Assembly (NCBI RefSeq): GCF_030373265.1
Contig: NZ_JAUCZC010000009.1
Span: 62,001 to 126,000, forward strand
Source: Blastomonas sp.
Lineage (GTDB): Bacteria; Pseudomonadota; Alphaproteobacteria; Sphingomonadales; Sphingomonadaceae
DNA length: 64,000 nucleotides
Direction: 5' to 3'
Below are positions 28,565 to 36,402 of the stretch, one piece after another. The number at the start of each line of letters is the position of its first letter. The stretch's first letter is position 1. The translations under genes were made by a program, and so were the position numbers. The notes beneath the pieces were generated by a model. The model ran no database searches, was not told the DNA's origin, and saw only the letters and a program-made list of their open reading frames with translations.

Positions 28565-29766
28565 CGGATCGCCGCCTCCATCGCCTCGGGCATCACGATC
28601 TGAGGCAGCTTGGGCGCGGCGTTCCCGTCCAGCTTCGCGAGTGATGGCTGCGCGCTCTCCATGGGCTGGTCAGGGCGGGTCATTCCGAGGCTGAGCGCAG
28701 GCACGCCATCGCTTGAGACGATTCCGGCATCGGCACCCCCCACGCCATCCCAGATGATCGGCGGGACCGTGCCGCCAAAGGCGGCGGCCAGCATATCGCC
28801 GCCATCGAACTTCGGCGCGAAGCCGGTCTTGCCATGAACGTTATCGCTGATCCGCACATTGCGCACCATCGGCTGATATTTGGCATCATCGAACGGCTGG
28901 CGATAGCCGATGATCATGATGTTCGAGGAGCCGTTGCCATCGAACACGTTCTCGAAGATCTCGATATCCCGATTGGCCATCACCATGACGCCGGTGCCTG
29001 CAGGCACGCTGGCGACGATGTTGCCTTTCGGCGCGAAATTGGGGGTGTCGTTCTCGACCACCACATTGTCGAATACCCGCACATTGTGCCCGCCCTGTTG
29101 CGGCAGGTTGGGCAGATCGAACACCAGGATGCCGCCGGTGTTCTTGGTCGCGATGTTGTCATGCACATCGGCGTTGAAGCAGTTCTCGATCTCGATCCCG
29201 GCAACATTGAACCGGGCAATGGAATCGCGCACGATGATATTGCGCGACTGACCGACATAGATGCCGGCATCCGACGCGCCGATCACCAGCACCGAATCGA
29301 TCAGCACGTTTTCGGACTCGACCGGGTAGATGCCGTAGGCGCCGTTGGTTTCCTTCGGCCCGCCGGTCCATTCGACCCGGATGTTGTGATAGACGATGTT
29401 GTCGGCACCCTTGGACTTGATCGCATCGCCCTTGCTGTCTTCCACCGCGAAATCGCGCAGCACGACATTGTCCGACGTGACAAGCAGCCCCTCGCCCGCA
29501 GCAAGCTGTCCGGCAAAGTTGAGCACCGATTTGGTGGGTCCCGCGCCTTTGACCGTCACGCCCGCGACATCGAGCGACAGGCCGTCGGTCAGTTCGAACC
29601 GGCCCTCGGCCAGCATGACGACATCACCTGGCTGCGCGAGGATCAGCGCTTCCTGCAGCCGCTCCTGCGCGCCAGCGCCGGCCGCAACCGGGATGTCCTT
29701 CGCCATCAAGGGCGATGTTGCGGCACATGCCATCAGTGCCACAATCGCTGCAAAATTCCGCTTCAT
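28561..29766 (-). CDS. Secreted parallel beta-helix repeat protein
   Basis: A 401-residue protein. After a signal peptide (about 1-23, ending LMA) it forms repeats of about 22-25 residues rich in Val, Ile, Asn and Asp, such as NVLIDSVLVIGASDAGIYVG and NIIVRDSIARFNVAGIEI, the pattern of a right-handed parallel beta-helix. It is the partner usually found with SO2930-type diheme cytochromes. It should act in the periplasm, perhaps on polysaccharide, but no catalytic residues are clear. The start at MKRNFAAIV has GGAAGG upstream. It overlaps the cytochrome gene by four bases. Confidence 0.83.
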   Translation of the reverse strand: MKRNFAAIVALMACAATSPLMAKDIPVAAGAGAQERLQEALILAQPGDVVMLAEGRFELTDGLSLDVAGVTVKGAGPTKSVLNFAGQLAAGEGLLVTSDNVVLRDFAVEDSKGDAIKSKGADNIVYHNIRVEWTGGPKETNGAYGIYPVESENVLIDSVLVIGASDAGIYVGQSRNIIVRDSIARFNVAGIEIENCFNADVHDNIATKNTGGILVFDLPNLPQQGGHNVRVFDNVVVENDTPNFAPKGNIVASVPAGTGVMVMANRDIEIFENVFDGNGSSNIMIIGYRQPFDDAKYQPMVRNVRISDNVHGKTGFAPKFDGGDMLAAAFGGTVPPIIWDGVGGADAGIVSSDGVPALSLGMTRPDQPMESAQPSLAKLDGNAAPKLPQIVMPEAMEAAIR

Positions 29767-29870
29767 GCTTTTCCTTCCCCGCGTTATCACCGGACCGGCC
29801 ATGCCGATCGGGCGCCCGTCTGGTGCGGGATCTTGGGTCAAGGCTAATCCTATTCCGAATGGAGAACAAT

Positions 29871-30293
29871 ATGCGGGTGATCAGCCTTGTCGCAATTTTC
29901 ATGGCCGCGAGCGTGGCGGTCGCAGCCCCGGCCTTCGCAGCCGATAGTATCACGGGACGGTGGTACACCAAGGACAAGCGCGCGCTGGTCACCATTGCGC
30001 CGTGCGGTGCGACGCTGTGCGGCAAGATAAGCCGCCTGCTCGAGCCGACCAAGAGCGGGGTGACGACCGATGTCAACAACCCTGACCCGGCGCTCAAGAA
30101 GCGCAAGCTGGTCGGCCTTCCCATCCTCAGCGACTTCGTCGCCGATGGCAGCAAATGGCGCGGAAAGATCTATGATCCCAATACCGGCAAGACCTATCGG
30201 TCGATCGTCACGGCGACCAGCGGCGGAAAACTTAATGTCGAAGGATGCGTCGCAATGTTTTGCCAGACCCAGATCTGGACCCAGGCCAAGTAA
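29871..30293 (+). CDS. Secreted DUF2147 family protein
   Basis: A 140-residue exported protein with signal peptide MRVISLVAIFMAASVAVAAPAFA and a DUF2147 core: ITGRWYTKDKRALVTIAPCGATLCGKI and DPNTGKTYRSIVT. Cysteines in PCGATLCG and at the C-terminus (EGCVAMFC) could form disulfides. The family is periplasmic or outer-membrane associated with unknown function. GGAGAA seven bases before the ATG supports the start. It is divergent from the beta-helix gene, with about 100 bases between, and is followed by a hairpin. Confidence 0.85.
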   Translation: MRVISLVAIFMAASVAVAAPAFAADSITGRWYTKDKRALVTIAPCGATLCGKISRLLEPTKSGVTTDVNNPDPALKKRKLVGLPILSDFVADGSKWRGKIYDPNTGKTYRSIVTATSGGKLNVEGCVAMFCQTQIWTQAK

Positions 30294-30379
30294 CCGCACG
30301 ATACGCAGGAATAGTCAAACGGATCGGTTACATAGTGACATAGCGACTGTCATTAAACCGTAACATGGGTTCATTTAAT

Positions 30380-30424
30380 GGCGGGTCGGTGCGTAACTTG
30401 CCTCAAAGCCGCGACCGACCCGCC
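30380..30424. repeat. Long inverted repeat in the gap between DUF2147 gene and hypothetical gene
   Basis: GGCGGGTCGGT at 30380-30390 pairs perfectly with ACCGACCCGCC at 30414-30424 over a 23-base loop. A smaller TGCCTG/CAGGCA pair follows at about 30431-30464. There is no U-tract, so it is not a standard terminator on either strand. It lies between two convergent genes and may act as a bidirectional transcription block or an RNA structure. Confidence 0.6.
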
Positions 30425-30482
30425 TCTTCCTGCCTGCAACCGTTTGCGACCCGGCAGGCATGAAGACCCAGAACCTGATTGG

Positions 30483-30821
30483 TCAGTTTTGCACGCGATC
30501 TCTTTGGTGACCGAGCAGAGCCTTGTCGTTAACATGGCGGTCCGCTTCCCACAGCAGCGATACGGTCGTGCGCAGTCCCTGCTTGTCCGACCGCCAGAAA
30601 CCGGCGTCGCGCAGCTTGACCGCGATCGAGCGCAGCGACTGCCGCGCCTCTGCAACATCGTCGCTCCGCTCTTCGCCGCCCGCATCCTGCAAGGCCTGAC
30701 GCAGCCGCAGCGAGGCAGCTTCGAAGGCCTGCTGGTCAGCAAGGCTGATCTCGGCAGGACGCTGTTCGTGCTCACGATCAAACCTGCGGTCGGGACTCGA
30801 AAGGGGGGCGGGCGTGTTCAT
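30483..30821 (-). CDS. Hypothetical protein, charged and helical
   Basis: A 112-residue protein with a mainly helical, charged composition and repeated Arg/Glu/Asp heptad-like spacing (FEAASLRLRQALQDA, ARQSLRSIAVKLRDAGFW). There is no membrane segment or signal peptide. I recognise no family. The region upstream (30822-30921) is AT-richer and could hold its promoter. It is convergent with the DUF2147 gene. The frame has normal third-position GC bias, which favours a real gene. A competing overlapping frame on the same strand is less biased. Confidence 0.55.
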   Translation of the reverse strand: MNTPAPLSSPDRRFDREHEQRPAEISLADQQAFEAASLRLRQALQDAGGEERSDDVAEARQSLRSIAVKLRDAGFWRSDKQGLRTTVSLLWEADRHVNDKALLGHQRDRVQN

Positions 30822-30921
30822 CCCGCCTCTCTACAGAAGTTTCCGACGATTGTAAGTTTATTACCGTAAAGCGATTTAATGTAACGAGCGGTTCATCTGG
30901 CGTTCACCCCGACACCGGTGT

Positions 30922-31563
30922 CTATGTGGCTTTAGGGTGACGCAACAGGCCTGGCATCAGGATATCGAGCGTGTGGTCGGCATAGTCGTCGCGCATCTGT
31001 TCGGTCATCTCGCTCTGGCCGTAACAGTGGTGCAGCACCAGCCGCGCGGAGAAGAACCGGTCGGCGGCGCCCGTGACGGTGAAGTAGAACAGTTGCGGGT
31101 CGATCGGCCGGAAAAGGCCCTTCTGCACCCCTTCGTCGATCAGCCGCGTATAGGCGAGCGAGATCGGCCGCAGGTAATCGTCGGCGATCTTGCGCGATAC
31201 ATCGGGCGAGGCATCGCGGACCAGCCGCATCAGCAGCCGGTTGAGATAGGGAAAGCGGAAATAGGTGCCGATCGCGGCACGGATATGCACGCGCAGTTTC
31301 TCGTCGGGTGCAAAATCCTTGGCGAGCAAGGCATCGAGGCTGTTGACGATATTGCGCATGTCGCGCTCGAGCAGCGCCAGCATGAGCCCCTGCTTGTTGC
31401 CGAAATAATATTTGACCAAGGCGCTGTTGAGCCCCGAGCGCAGCGACAGTTCGCTCAGCGACAGGTCGACCGTGTCGCCATCGCGCATGATCTGGCTCGC
31501 CGCCTCGATCAGCTGCTCGCGGGCATTGCGTTCGCCATCCAGAGCCGGAGGCGCATCATTCAT
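30922..31563 (-). CDS. TetR family regulator of the acyl-CoA/P450 cluster
   Basis: A 213-residue TetR protein. The HTH is at about residues 20-55 (IMRDGDTVDLSLSELSLRSGLNSALVKYYFGNKQGLM), followed by a long helical ligand domain with PYLNRLLMRLV. Its start lies inside the 3' end of the enoyl-CoA hydratase gene (an 8-base overlap), so it is co-transcribed with the thiolase-SDR-hydratase set. MNPIMNDAPP allows a start at 31575 or 31563. It probably binds TTTAATCGANCGGTTAAA, found before the thiolase gene and the acyl-CoA synthetase gene, and an acyl-CoA would be the natural ligand. Confidence 0.85.
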   Translation of the reverse strand: MNDAPPALDGERNAREQLIEAASQIMRDGDTVDLSLSELSLRSGLNSALVKYYFGNKQGLMLALLERDMRNIVNSLDALLAKDFAPDEKLRVHIRAAIGTYFRFPYLNRLLMRLVRDASPDVSRKIADDYLRPISLAYTRLIDEGVQKGLFRPIDPQLFYFTVTGAADRFFSARLVLHHCYGQSEMTEQMRDDYADHTLDILMPGLLRHPKAT

Positions 31564-32425
31564 AATTGGGTTCATCCCACCAAGGATAGAAACCCGGCAT
31601 GCCCGATGCAACCCGGTCGGGATAAGTTGCGGCACGCTTCTCAAGGAAGCTGGATATGCCTTCAGCGGCATCGCCCGAGCGCGAGCGGGTGTAGATTGCC
31701 CGGCTGTCGACACGGTGCGCGTGCATCGGATGCGGCGCCGACGGCAACCGCCACAGCATCGCGCGGGTTAGCGCAATGGACACAGGCGCGGTGTTGTCGG
31801 CGATCTCGCGTGCCAGAGCGGTCGCTGCCGGGATGAGGTCGTCCGGCGCATGCACCGATCGCACCAGCCCGCCTGCCAGCGCTTCGTCCGCATCGAACAC
31901 CCGTCCGGTCATGCACCATTCGAGCGCCTGCTGATAGCCGACGAGCTTGGGCAGGAACCAAGAGGATGCCGCTTCGGGCACGATCCCGCGCCGGGCGAAC
32001 ACGAACCCGAACCGCGCCGCGCTCGAGGCCAGCCGCATGTCCATCGGCAACTGCATCGTCGCGCCGATGCCCACCGCCGCGCCGTTGATCGCGCCGATCA
32101 CCGGCTTGGTGCACTGGAACATCCGCAAGGTCAGCATCCCGCCGCCGTCGCGGACACGCGGGTCGGAGAGGTCACTGACCGGATCGTCGCTGGAGAATGG
32201 TCCGCCGCCGCTGTCGGGCGTCAGGTCCGCCCCGGCGCAGAACGCCCTGCCCTCACCGGTCACGATCACCGCGCGAACATCGTCGTCGGCATCGATCCGG
32301 TCGAACGCGTCGATCATCTCGGCCATCATCGTGTTGGTGAAGGCGTTCATCTTCTCGGGGCGGTACAGGGTGATGGTCGCGATACCGTCGTCAACCGCGT
32401 AGCGAATGGCTGTATACTCGGTCAT
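31556..32425 (-). CDS. Enoyl-CoA hydratase/isomerase family protein
   Basis: A 289-residue crotonase-fold protein. Oxyanion-hole backbone residues lie in AFCAGADL (about 62-68) and AAVGIGATM. A glutamate in RRGIVPEAASSWFLP is positioned as one of the catalytic acids. The C-terminus SGMPGFYPWWDE is extended. It should hydrate a 2-enoyl-CoA in a beta-oxidation-like sequence. The ATG at 32425 is preceded by GGAG. It is downstream of the SDR gene with a 48-base gap holding a short hairpin. Confidence 0.9.
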   Translation of the reverse strand: MTEYTAIRYAVDDGIATITLYRPEKMNAFTNTMMAEMIDAFDRIDADDDVRAVIVTGEGRAFCAGADLTPDSGGGPFSSDDPVSDLSDPRVRDGGGMLTLRMFQCTKPVIGAINGAAVGIGATMQLPMDMRLASSAARFGFVFARRGIVPEAASSWFLPKLVGYQQALEWCMTGRVFDADEALAGGLVRSVHAPDDLIPAATALAREIADNTAPVSIALTRAMLWRLPSAPHPMHAHRVDSRAIYTRSRSGDAAEGISSFLEKRAATYPDRVASGMPGFYPWWDEPNYE

Positions 32426-32442
32426 CACCCTGCTCCCGTTTC

Positions 32443-32465
32443 GACCCTCCCCAAGCGGGAGGGTC
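32443..32465. repeat. Short perfect hairpin between SDR and enoyl-CoA hydratase genes
   Basis: GACCCTCCC and GGGAGGGTC form a 9-bp stem around CAAGC. It resembles half of the larger hairpin elements at 33293-33422 and 34716-34857 and is probably a shortened member of the same intergenic repeat class. It may tune mRNA stability between the two genes. Confidence 0.65.
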
Positions 32466-32473
32466 AGGTCAAA

Positions 32474-33256
32474 TCAACGCGGCGCCATGCGGATGCCGCC
32501 GTCGAGGCGCACGTCCTCGCCGTTGAAATAGCCGCACTCGATCATCGTCATCGCCAGCTGGGCATATTCCTCGGGGTTGCCGAGGCGCTTGGGATAGGGA
32601 ACCGACGCGCCCAAGGCATCCTTGACCTGCTGCGGCGCGGCGGCGAGCAGCGGGGTGTTGAAGATGCCCGGCAGGATGGTGTTGACGCGGATCGCCTCGC
32701 TCGAAAGATCGCGCGCGATCGGCAGGGTCATGCCGACGACGCCGCCCTTGGAGGCCGAATACGCTGCCTGGCCGATCTGGCCGTCCTCGGCCGCCACCGA
32801 TGCGGTGTTGACGATTGCGCCGCGGTCGCCATCGGGCAGCGGATCGAGCGTCATCATGCCGGCCGCCGACTTGGCGATGCAGCGGAAAGTGCCGACGAGG
32901 TTGATCTGGATGATCCAGTTGAACGCATCGAGCGGGAAGTGCTTGATGCTGCCGTCGTCGCGCGAGCGGCTGGCGGTCTTGATCGCATTGCCGGTGCCGG
33001 CACAGCAGACCAGAATACGCTCCTGGCCAATCGCGGCGCGGGCCTTTTCAAATCCGGCATCGACGCTGGCGTCGTCGGTGACGTTGACTTCGCAGAACAC
33101 GCCGCCGATTTCATTGGCGAGCGCAGTGCCCTTTTCTTCCTGCAGGTCGAAGATCGCGACCTTGACGCCCTTGGCGGCGAGCGCGCGCGCGGTGGCCGCA
33201 CCCAGGCCCGAGGCGCCGCCGGTGACGACGGCGGAAATGCTGGAATCGAGTATCAT
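32474..33256 (-). CDS. Short-chain dehydrogenase, 3-hydroxyacyl-CoA dehydrogenase-like
   Basis: A 260-residue SDR. It has the NAD-binding GGASGLGAAT motif near the N-terminus, CCAGTG, and the catalytic Ser-Tyr-Lys set in NTASVAAEDGQIGQAAYSASKGG. It resembles HSD17B10-type 3-hydroxyacyl-CoA dehydrogenases, which fits its place between thiolase and enoyl-CoA hydratase. NAD is favoured by the acidic FDLQEE after strand 2. It may also accept steroid-like alcohols, as some relatives do. The start is MILDSSIS, with AGGAGAG upstream. Confidence 0.9.
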   Translation of the reverse strand: MILDSSISAVVTGGASGLGAATARALAAKGVKVAIFDLQEEKGTALANEIGGVFCEVNVTDDASVDAGFEKARAAIGQERILVCCAGTGNAIKTASRSRDDGSIKHFPLDAFNWIIQINLVGTFRCIAKSAAGMMTLDPLPDGDRGAIVNTASVAAEDGQIGQAAYSASKGGVVGMTLPIARDLSSEAIRVNTILPGIFNTPLLAAAPQQVKDALGASVPYPKRLGNPEEYAQLAMTMIECGYFNGEDVRLDGGIRMAPR

Positions 33257-33292
33257 GTTGGGTCTCTCCTGAAAGTGGAATCGAATTTCAAT

Positions 33293-33422
33293 CCTCCCCG
33301 AAACGGGGAGGTGGCAGTCCGCAGGACTGACGGAGGGGCAGCGGGGTCATGCCAACAGTCGCGACAGCGCCTGGACGCTTCCCCTCCACCGCTCCGCGGT
33401 CCCCCTCCCCGTTCCGGGGAGG
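33293..33422. repeat. Intergenic repeat bounded by two hairpins
   Basis: About 130 bases, framed by CCTCCCCGAAACGGGGAGG at 33293-33311 and CCTCCCCGTTCCGGGGAGG at 33404-33422. Inside is GTGGCAGTCCGCAGGACTGACGG, itself a small stem. This pattern is common between genes in Caulobacter and sphingomonad genomes. It lies between the thiolase and SDR genes and probably does not encode protein. Confidence 0.75.
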
Positions 33423-33433
33423 ATTGATAGAGC

Positions 33434-34606
33434 TCAGCTCAGACGTTCGATGATCGTGACGTTGGCCTGGCCACCGCCTTCGCACATCGTCTGCAGGCCG
33501 TACTTGCCGCCGCGCTTTTCGAGCGCATTGAGCAACGTCGCCATCAGCTTGGTGCCCGAGGCGCCCAGCGGATGGCCCAGAGCGATCGCGCCGCCGTTGA
33601 CGTTGAGCCGGTCGTGGCTGGCACCAAGATACGACAGCCAGGCCAGCGGCACCGGCGCGAACGCCTCGTTGACCTCGTACAGATCGATGTCCCCGATCGA
33701 CATGCCCGCGCGCTTGAGCGCGCGCTCGGTGGCGAACAGCGGCTCTTCGAGCATGATCACCGGATCGCCCGCGGTCACCGACACGTGGTGGATGCGTGCA
33801 CGCGGGGTCAGGCCATGATCCTTGAGCGCCTGCTCCGACACGATCAGCACCGCCGAGGCGCCATCGCAGATCTGGCTGGCGTTGGCAGCCGACAGCAGCC
33901 CGGTTTCCGAGATGCGCTTGACCCCGGCAATGCCTTCGAGCGTCGCATCGAAGCGAATGCCCTCATCGACCTTGTGCCATTCCTTGCCCTCGGGGGTCTC
34001 GATCTCGATCGGAACGATCTCGTTGTCGAACGCGCCGGCCTCGGTGGCAGCCGCCGCACGGCGGTGGCTCTCGAGCGAATAGCCGTCGAGCTGCTCCCTG
34101 GTCAGGCCGTGCTTCTTGACGATCATTTCGGCGCCATCGAACTGGCTGAACATCACGCCGGGAAAGGCCTCTTCGAGCCGCGCCGACTTATAGTTGCCAA
34201 GGCCGGCCTTCATGTACAGCACCGCGGGGCTGCCCATCGGCACGCGGGTCATGCTTTCGATGCCGCTCGCCAGCACGATATCCTGCGTGCCGCTCATCAC
34301 CGCCTGGGCAGCGAACTGCATTGCCTGCTGCGAGGAGCCGCACTGGCGGTCGATCGTGACGGCAGGAATGCTGTCGGGGAGCTTCGATGCCAGCACCGCG
34401 TTGCGGCCCAGATCCATCGTCTGTTCGCCACCCTGGCCGACACAGCCGGTGATGACGTCGTCGATCGCCTTGGTATCGAAATCATTGCGGCTGGCGATCG
34501 CATCGAACACCGCCGCGCCGAGATCGACGGGGTGAACCCCCGCCAGCCGGCCGCCACGACGGCCTCCTGCGGTGCGGACCGCGTCTACGATATATGCATG
34601 GGCCAT
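33434..34606 (-). CDS. Acetyl-CoA C-acyltransferase (thiolase)
   Basis: A 390-residue thiolase. The acyl-accepting Cys89 is in DRQCGSSQQA, and the C-terminal active-site His and Cys are in ALGHPLGASG and TMCEGGGQ. It splits 3-ketoacyl-CoA to a shorter acyl-CoA and acetyl-CoA. The start at MAHAYIVDA has AGGAG upstream, and in-frame codons upstream are not conserved. It heads the unit thiolase, SDR, hydratase, TetR, with an operator 56 bases before the ATG. Confidence 0.93.
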   Translation of the reverse strand: MAHAYIVDAVRTAGGRRGGRLAGVHPVDLGAAVFDAIASRNDFDTKAIDDVITGCVGQGGEQTMDLGRNAVLASKLPDSIPAVTIDRQCGSSQQAMQFAAQAVMSGTQDIVLASGIESMTRVPMGSPAVLYMKAGLGNYKSARLEEAFPGVMFSQFDGAEMIVKKHGLTREQLDGYSLESHRRAAAATEAGAFDNEIVPIEIETPEGKEWHKVDEGIRFDATLEGIAGVKRISETGLLSAANASQICDGASAVLIVSEQALKDHGLTPRARIHHVSVTAGDPVIMLEEPLFATERALKRAGMSIGDIDLYEVNEAFAPVPLAWLSYLGASHDRLNVNGGAIALGHPLGASGTKLMATLLNALEKRGGKYGLQTMCEGGGQANVTIIERLS

Positions 34607-34661
34607 GGGGTCTCTCCTGATTGAATAGCACAAAGGGTGTCGGGTCGACTCCGGCACCGGA

Positions 34662-34679
34662 TTTAATCGAACGGTTAAA
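34662..34679. promoter_or_regulatory. Operator of the acyl-CoA cluster, site A
   Basis: TTTAATCGAACGGTTAAA, an imperfect palindrome. It lies 56 bases upstream of the thiolase start and differs from the site at 39324 at one of 18 positions. It is a likely site for the TetR protein encoded at 30922-31563. Confidence 0.7.
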
Positions 34680-34715
34680 GCGATATGGAATATCCGTCAA
34701 CGGCGCACCGTGCAG

Positions 34716-34857
34716 CTCTCTCCCCTTCAGGGGAGAGATACGCAGCCTTATCGGCTTGCCGATTAGGCGGAGTTGAGAGGGGGCCGAAGTGAAGGTCGCT
34801 TTTTGAAACCACCGTTCAGGCCCCTCTCCCAACCCTCTCCCCTCAAGGGGAGAGGGC
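34716..34857. repeat. Intergenic repeat with CTCTCCCC hairpins
   Basis: About 140 bases, framed by TCTCTCCCCTTCAGGGGAGAGA (34717-34738, seen as stem and loop) and CCCTCTCCCCTCAAGGGGAGAGGG (34833-34856, likewise). The inside contains GGCCGAAGTGAAGG and CCCCTCTCCC, in the style of the intergenic element at 33293 but of different sequence. It fills most of the gap between aldehyde dehydrogenase and thiolase genes. Confidence 0.72.
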
Positions 34858-34864
34858 TAAGTCC

Positions 34865-36292
34865 TTACGCCGCCGCCTTCTCCCGCTTGACCGTGATCAC
34901 CTGCGGGTAGGTGAACTCGAGCAGGCCTTCCTTGCCGTATTCGGCGCCGAAGCCCGACTGCTTGTGCCCACCAAACGGCGCGAACGGCGACAGGTGAAGG
35001 AACTCGTTGATCCACACCGTGCCGGTCTCGAGCTGCTCGGCAACGCGTACGCCCTCGTCGGTGTCGCTGGTCCACACCGCGCCGGCCAGGCCGTAATCCG
35101 ACGCATTGGCGCGCGCGATGGCCTCGTCGACGGTGGCGAACTTCATCAAAGGCATCACCGGGCCGAACTGCTCCTCGGCGACGATGCGTGCGTCTTCGGG
35201 CGGGTTGTCGAGGATGGTGATCGGCACGTAATAGCCCGGCACCGAAGGATCGTGATCGCCGCCGACCAGGAACTTGTAGCCATTGTCTTTGGCGTCCTTG
35301 ATCAGCTCCAGCACGCGCTCATACTGCTTCTTGTTCTGGATCGGGCCCACGGCGGTGCCCTGCTCGGCGCCGTCGCCGACCTTCACGTGGCGGGCGTATT
35401 CGGCGATGGCGGCGGACAGTTCGTCATAGATATCCTCGTGGATATAGATGCGCTTGGCCGCGACACAGATCTGCCCGGCGTTGGTGAAGCTCGACCAGAA
35501 CAGTTGCTCGGCCACCTTCTTGACGTCGGCATCGGGCAGCACGATCGAAGCATCGTTGCCGCCCAGCTCGAGCGTGATGCGCTTGAGGTCCTTCGACGCC
35601 GATTCCATCACCCGCTTGCCGGTTGCGGTCGAACCGGTGAAGGTGATCTTGTTGATATCGGGGTGCGCGGTGATCATCGGGCCCAGGTCGTCGCCGCCGG
35701 TGATCACGTTGAGCACGCCTGCAGGCACCTGATCGGCGACCAGTTCCATGATCCGCAGCGTCGCCAGCGGGGTGAACGGCGAGGGCTTGAGCACGATGGT
35801 GCAGCCCGAGAGCAAAGCGGGCACGATCTTCTGGATCGCCATCATCACCGGGAAGTTCCACGGCACGATACCGCCGACCACGCCCACCGGAACGCGCCGC
35901 GTCCGCGACAGCCGGGTCTCGCTGTCCTCGTTGATCTCGTCTTCCAGGGTGAGCGTGGACTGGGCTGCAGCCATCCCGGCGGCGCCGTAGATCTCGCCGG
36001 TCGCCTGCGCATGCGGCTTGCCCTGCTCAGCCGTCAGCAGCCGCATCAGCTCATCGGCGTTTTCCTTGATCGCGGCCGATATCTTCATGATCACCGCGCG
36101 GCGATCGTCGATGGGTGTCTTCGACCAGGTCTTGAACGCCTTGCGCGCGGCGGCAACGGCGCGGTTCAGCTCTTCCTCGCCGCAATCGGGCACCTGGCCG
36201 ATCACCTGCTCGTTGGCGGGATTGACCACGTCGATCCACTTGCCGGGCTTTTCGAGCTTGCCATCGATGAGCACGCTGTACTGCTGAACCAT
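34865..36292 (-). CDS. Aldehyde dehydrogenase family protein
   Basis: A 475-residue NAD(P)-dependent aldehyde dehydrogenase. WNFPVMMAIQKIVPALLSGC, ITFTGSTATGKRV, the catalytic Glu242 (LELGGNDA) and Cys276 (NAGQICVAAKR) are present. It oxidises an aldehyde to an acid, which the acyl-CoA synthetase of the same cluster could activate. AGGAAAGGAA before the ATG at 36292 supports the start. It lies 110 bases after the P450 gene, a gap with no recognisable feature. Confidence 0.94.
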   Translation of the reverse strand: MVQQYSVLIDGKLEKPGKWIDVVNPANEQVIGQVPDCGEEELNRAVAAARKAFKTWSKTPIDDRRAVIMKISAAIKENADELMRLLTAEQGKPHAQATGEIYGAAGMAAAQSTLTLEDEINEDSETRLSRTRRVPVGVVGGIVPWNFPVMMAIQKIVPALLSGCTIVLKPSPFTPLATLRIMELVADQVPAGVLNVITGGDDLGPMITAHPDINKITFTGSTATGKRVMESASKDLKRITLELGGNDASIVLPDADVKKVAEQLFWSSFTNAGQICVAAKRIYIHEDIYDELSAAIAEYARHVKVGDGAEQGTAVGPIQNKKQYERVLELIKDAKDNGYKFLVGGDHDPSVPGYYVPITILDNPPEDARIVAEEQFGPVMPLMKFATVDEAIARANASDYGLAGAVWTSDTDEGVRVAEQLETGTVWINEFLHLSPFAPFGGHKQSGFGAEYGKEGLLEFTYPQVITVKREKAAA

Positions 36293-36402
36293 GAGATGTT
36301 CCTTTCCTGTGAGGTCTGTTTGCATATGGGCCTTTGCCGCGAAGCTACATCGCCTGCCGGTCGCAAGCCACTAACTATTCGGCTGGCTCTTGCCGGGGAC
36401 TG

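Noticed and set aside
30870-30900. A third TTTAAT...CGAGCGGTT-like site before the hypothetical gene at 30483-30821
   Set aside because: The spacing is different (four extra bases) and the right half reads GGTTCAT. It does not keep the palindrome.
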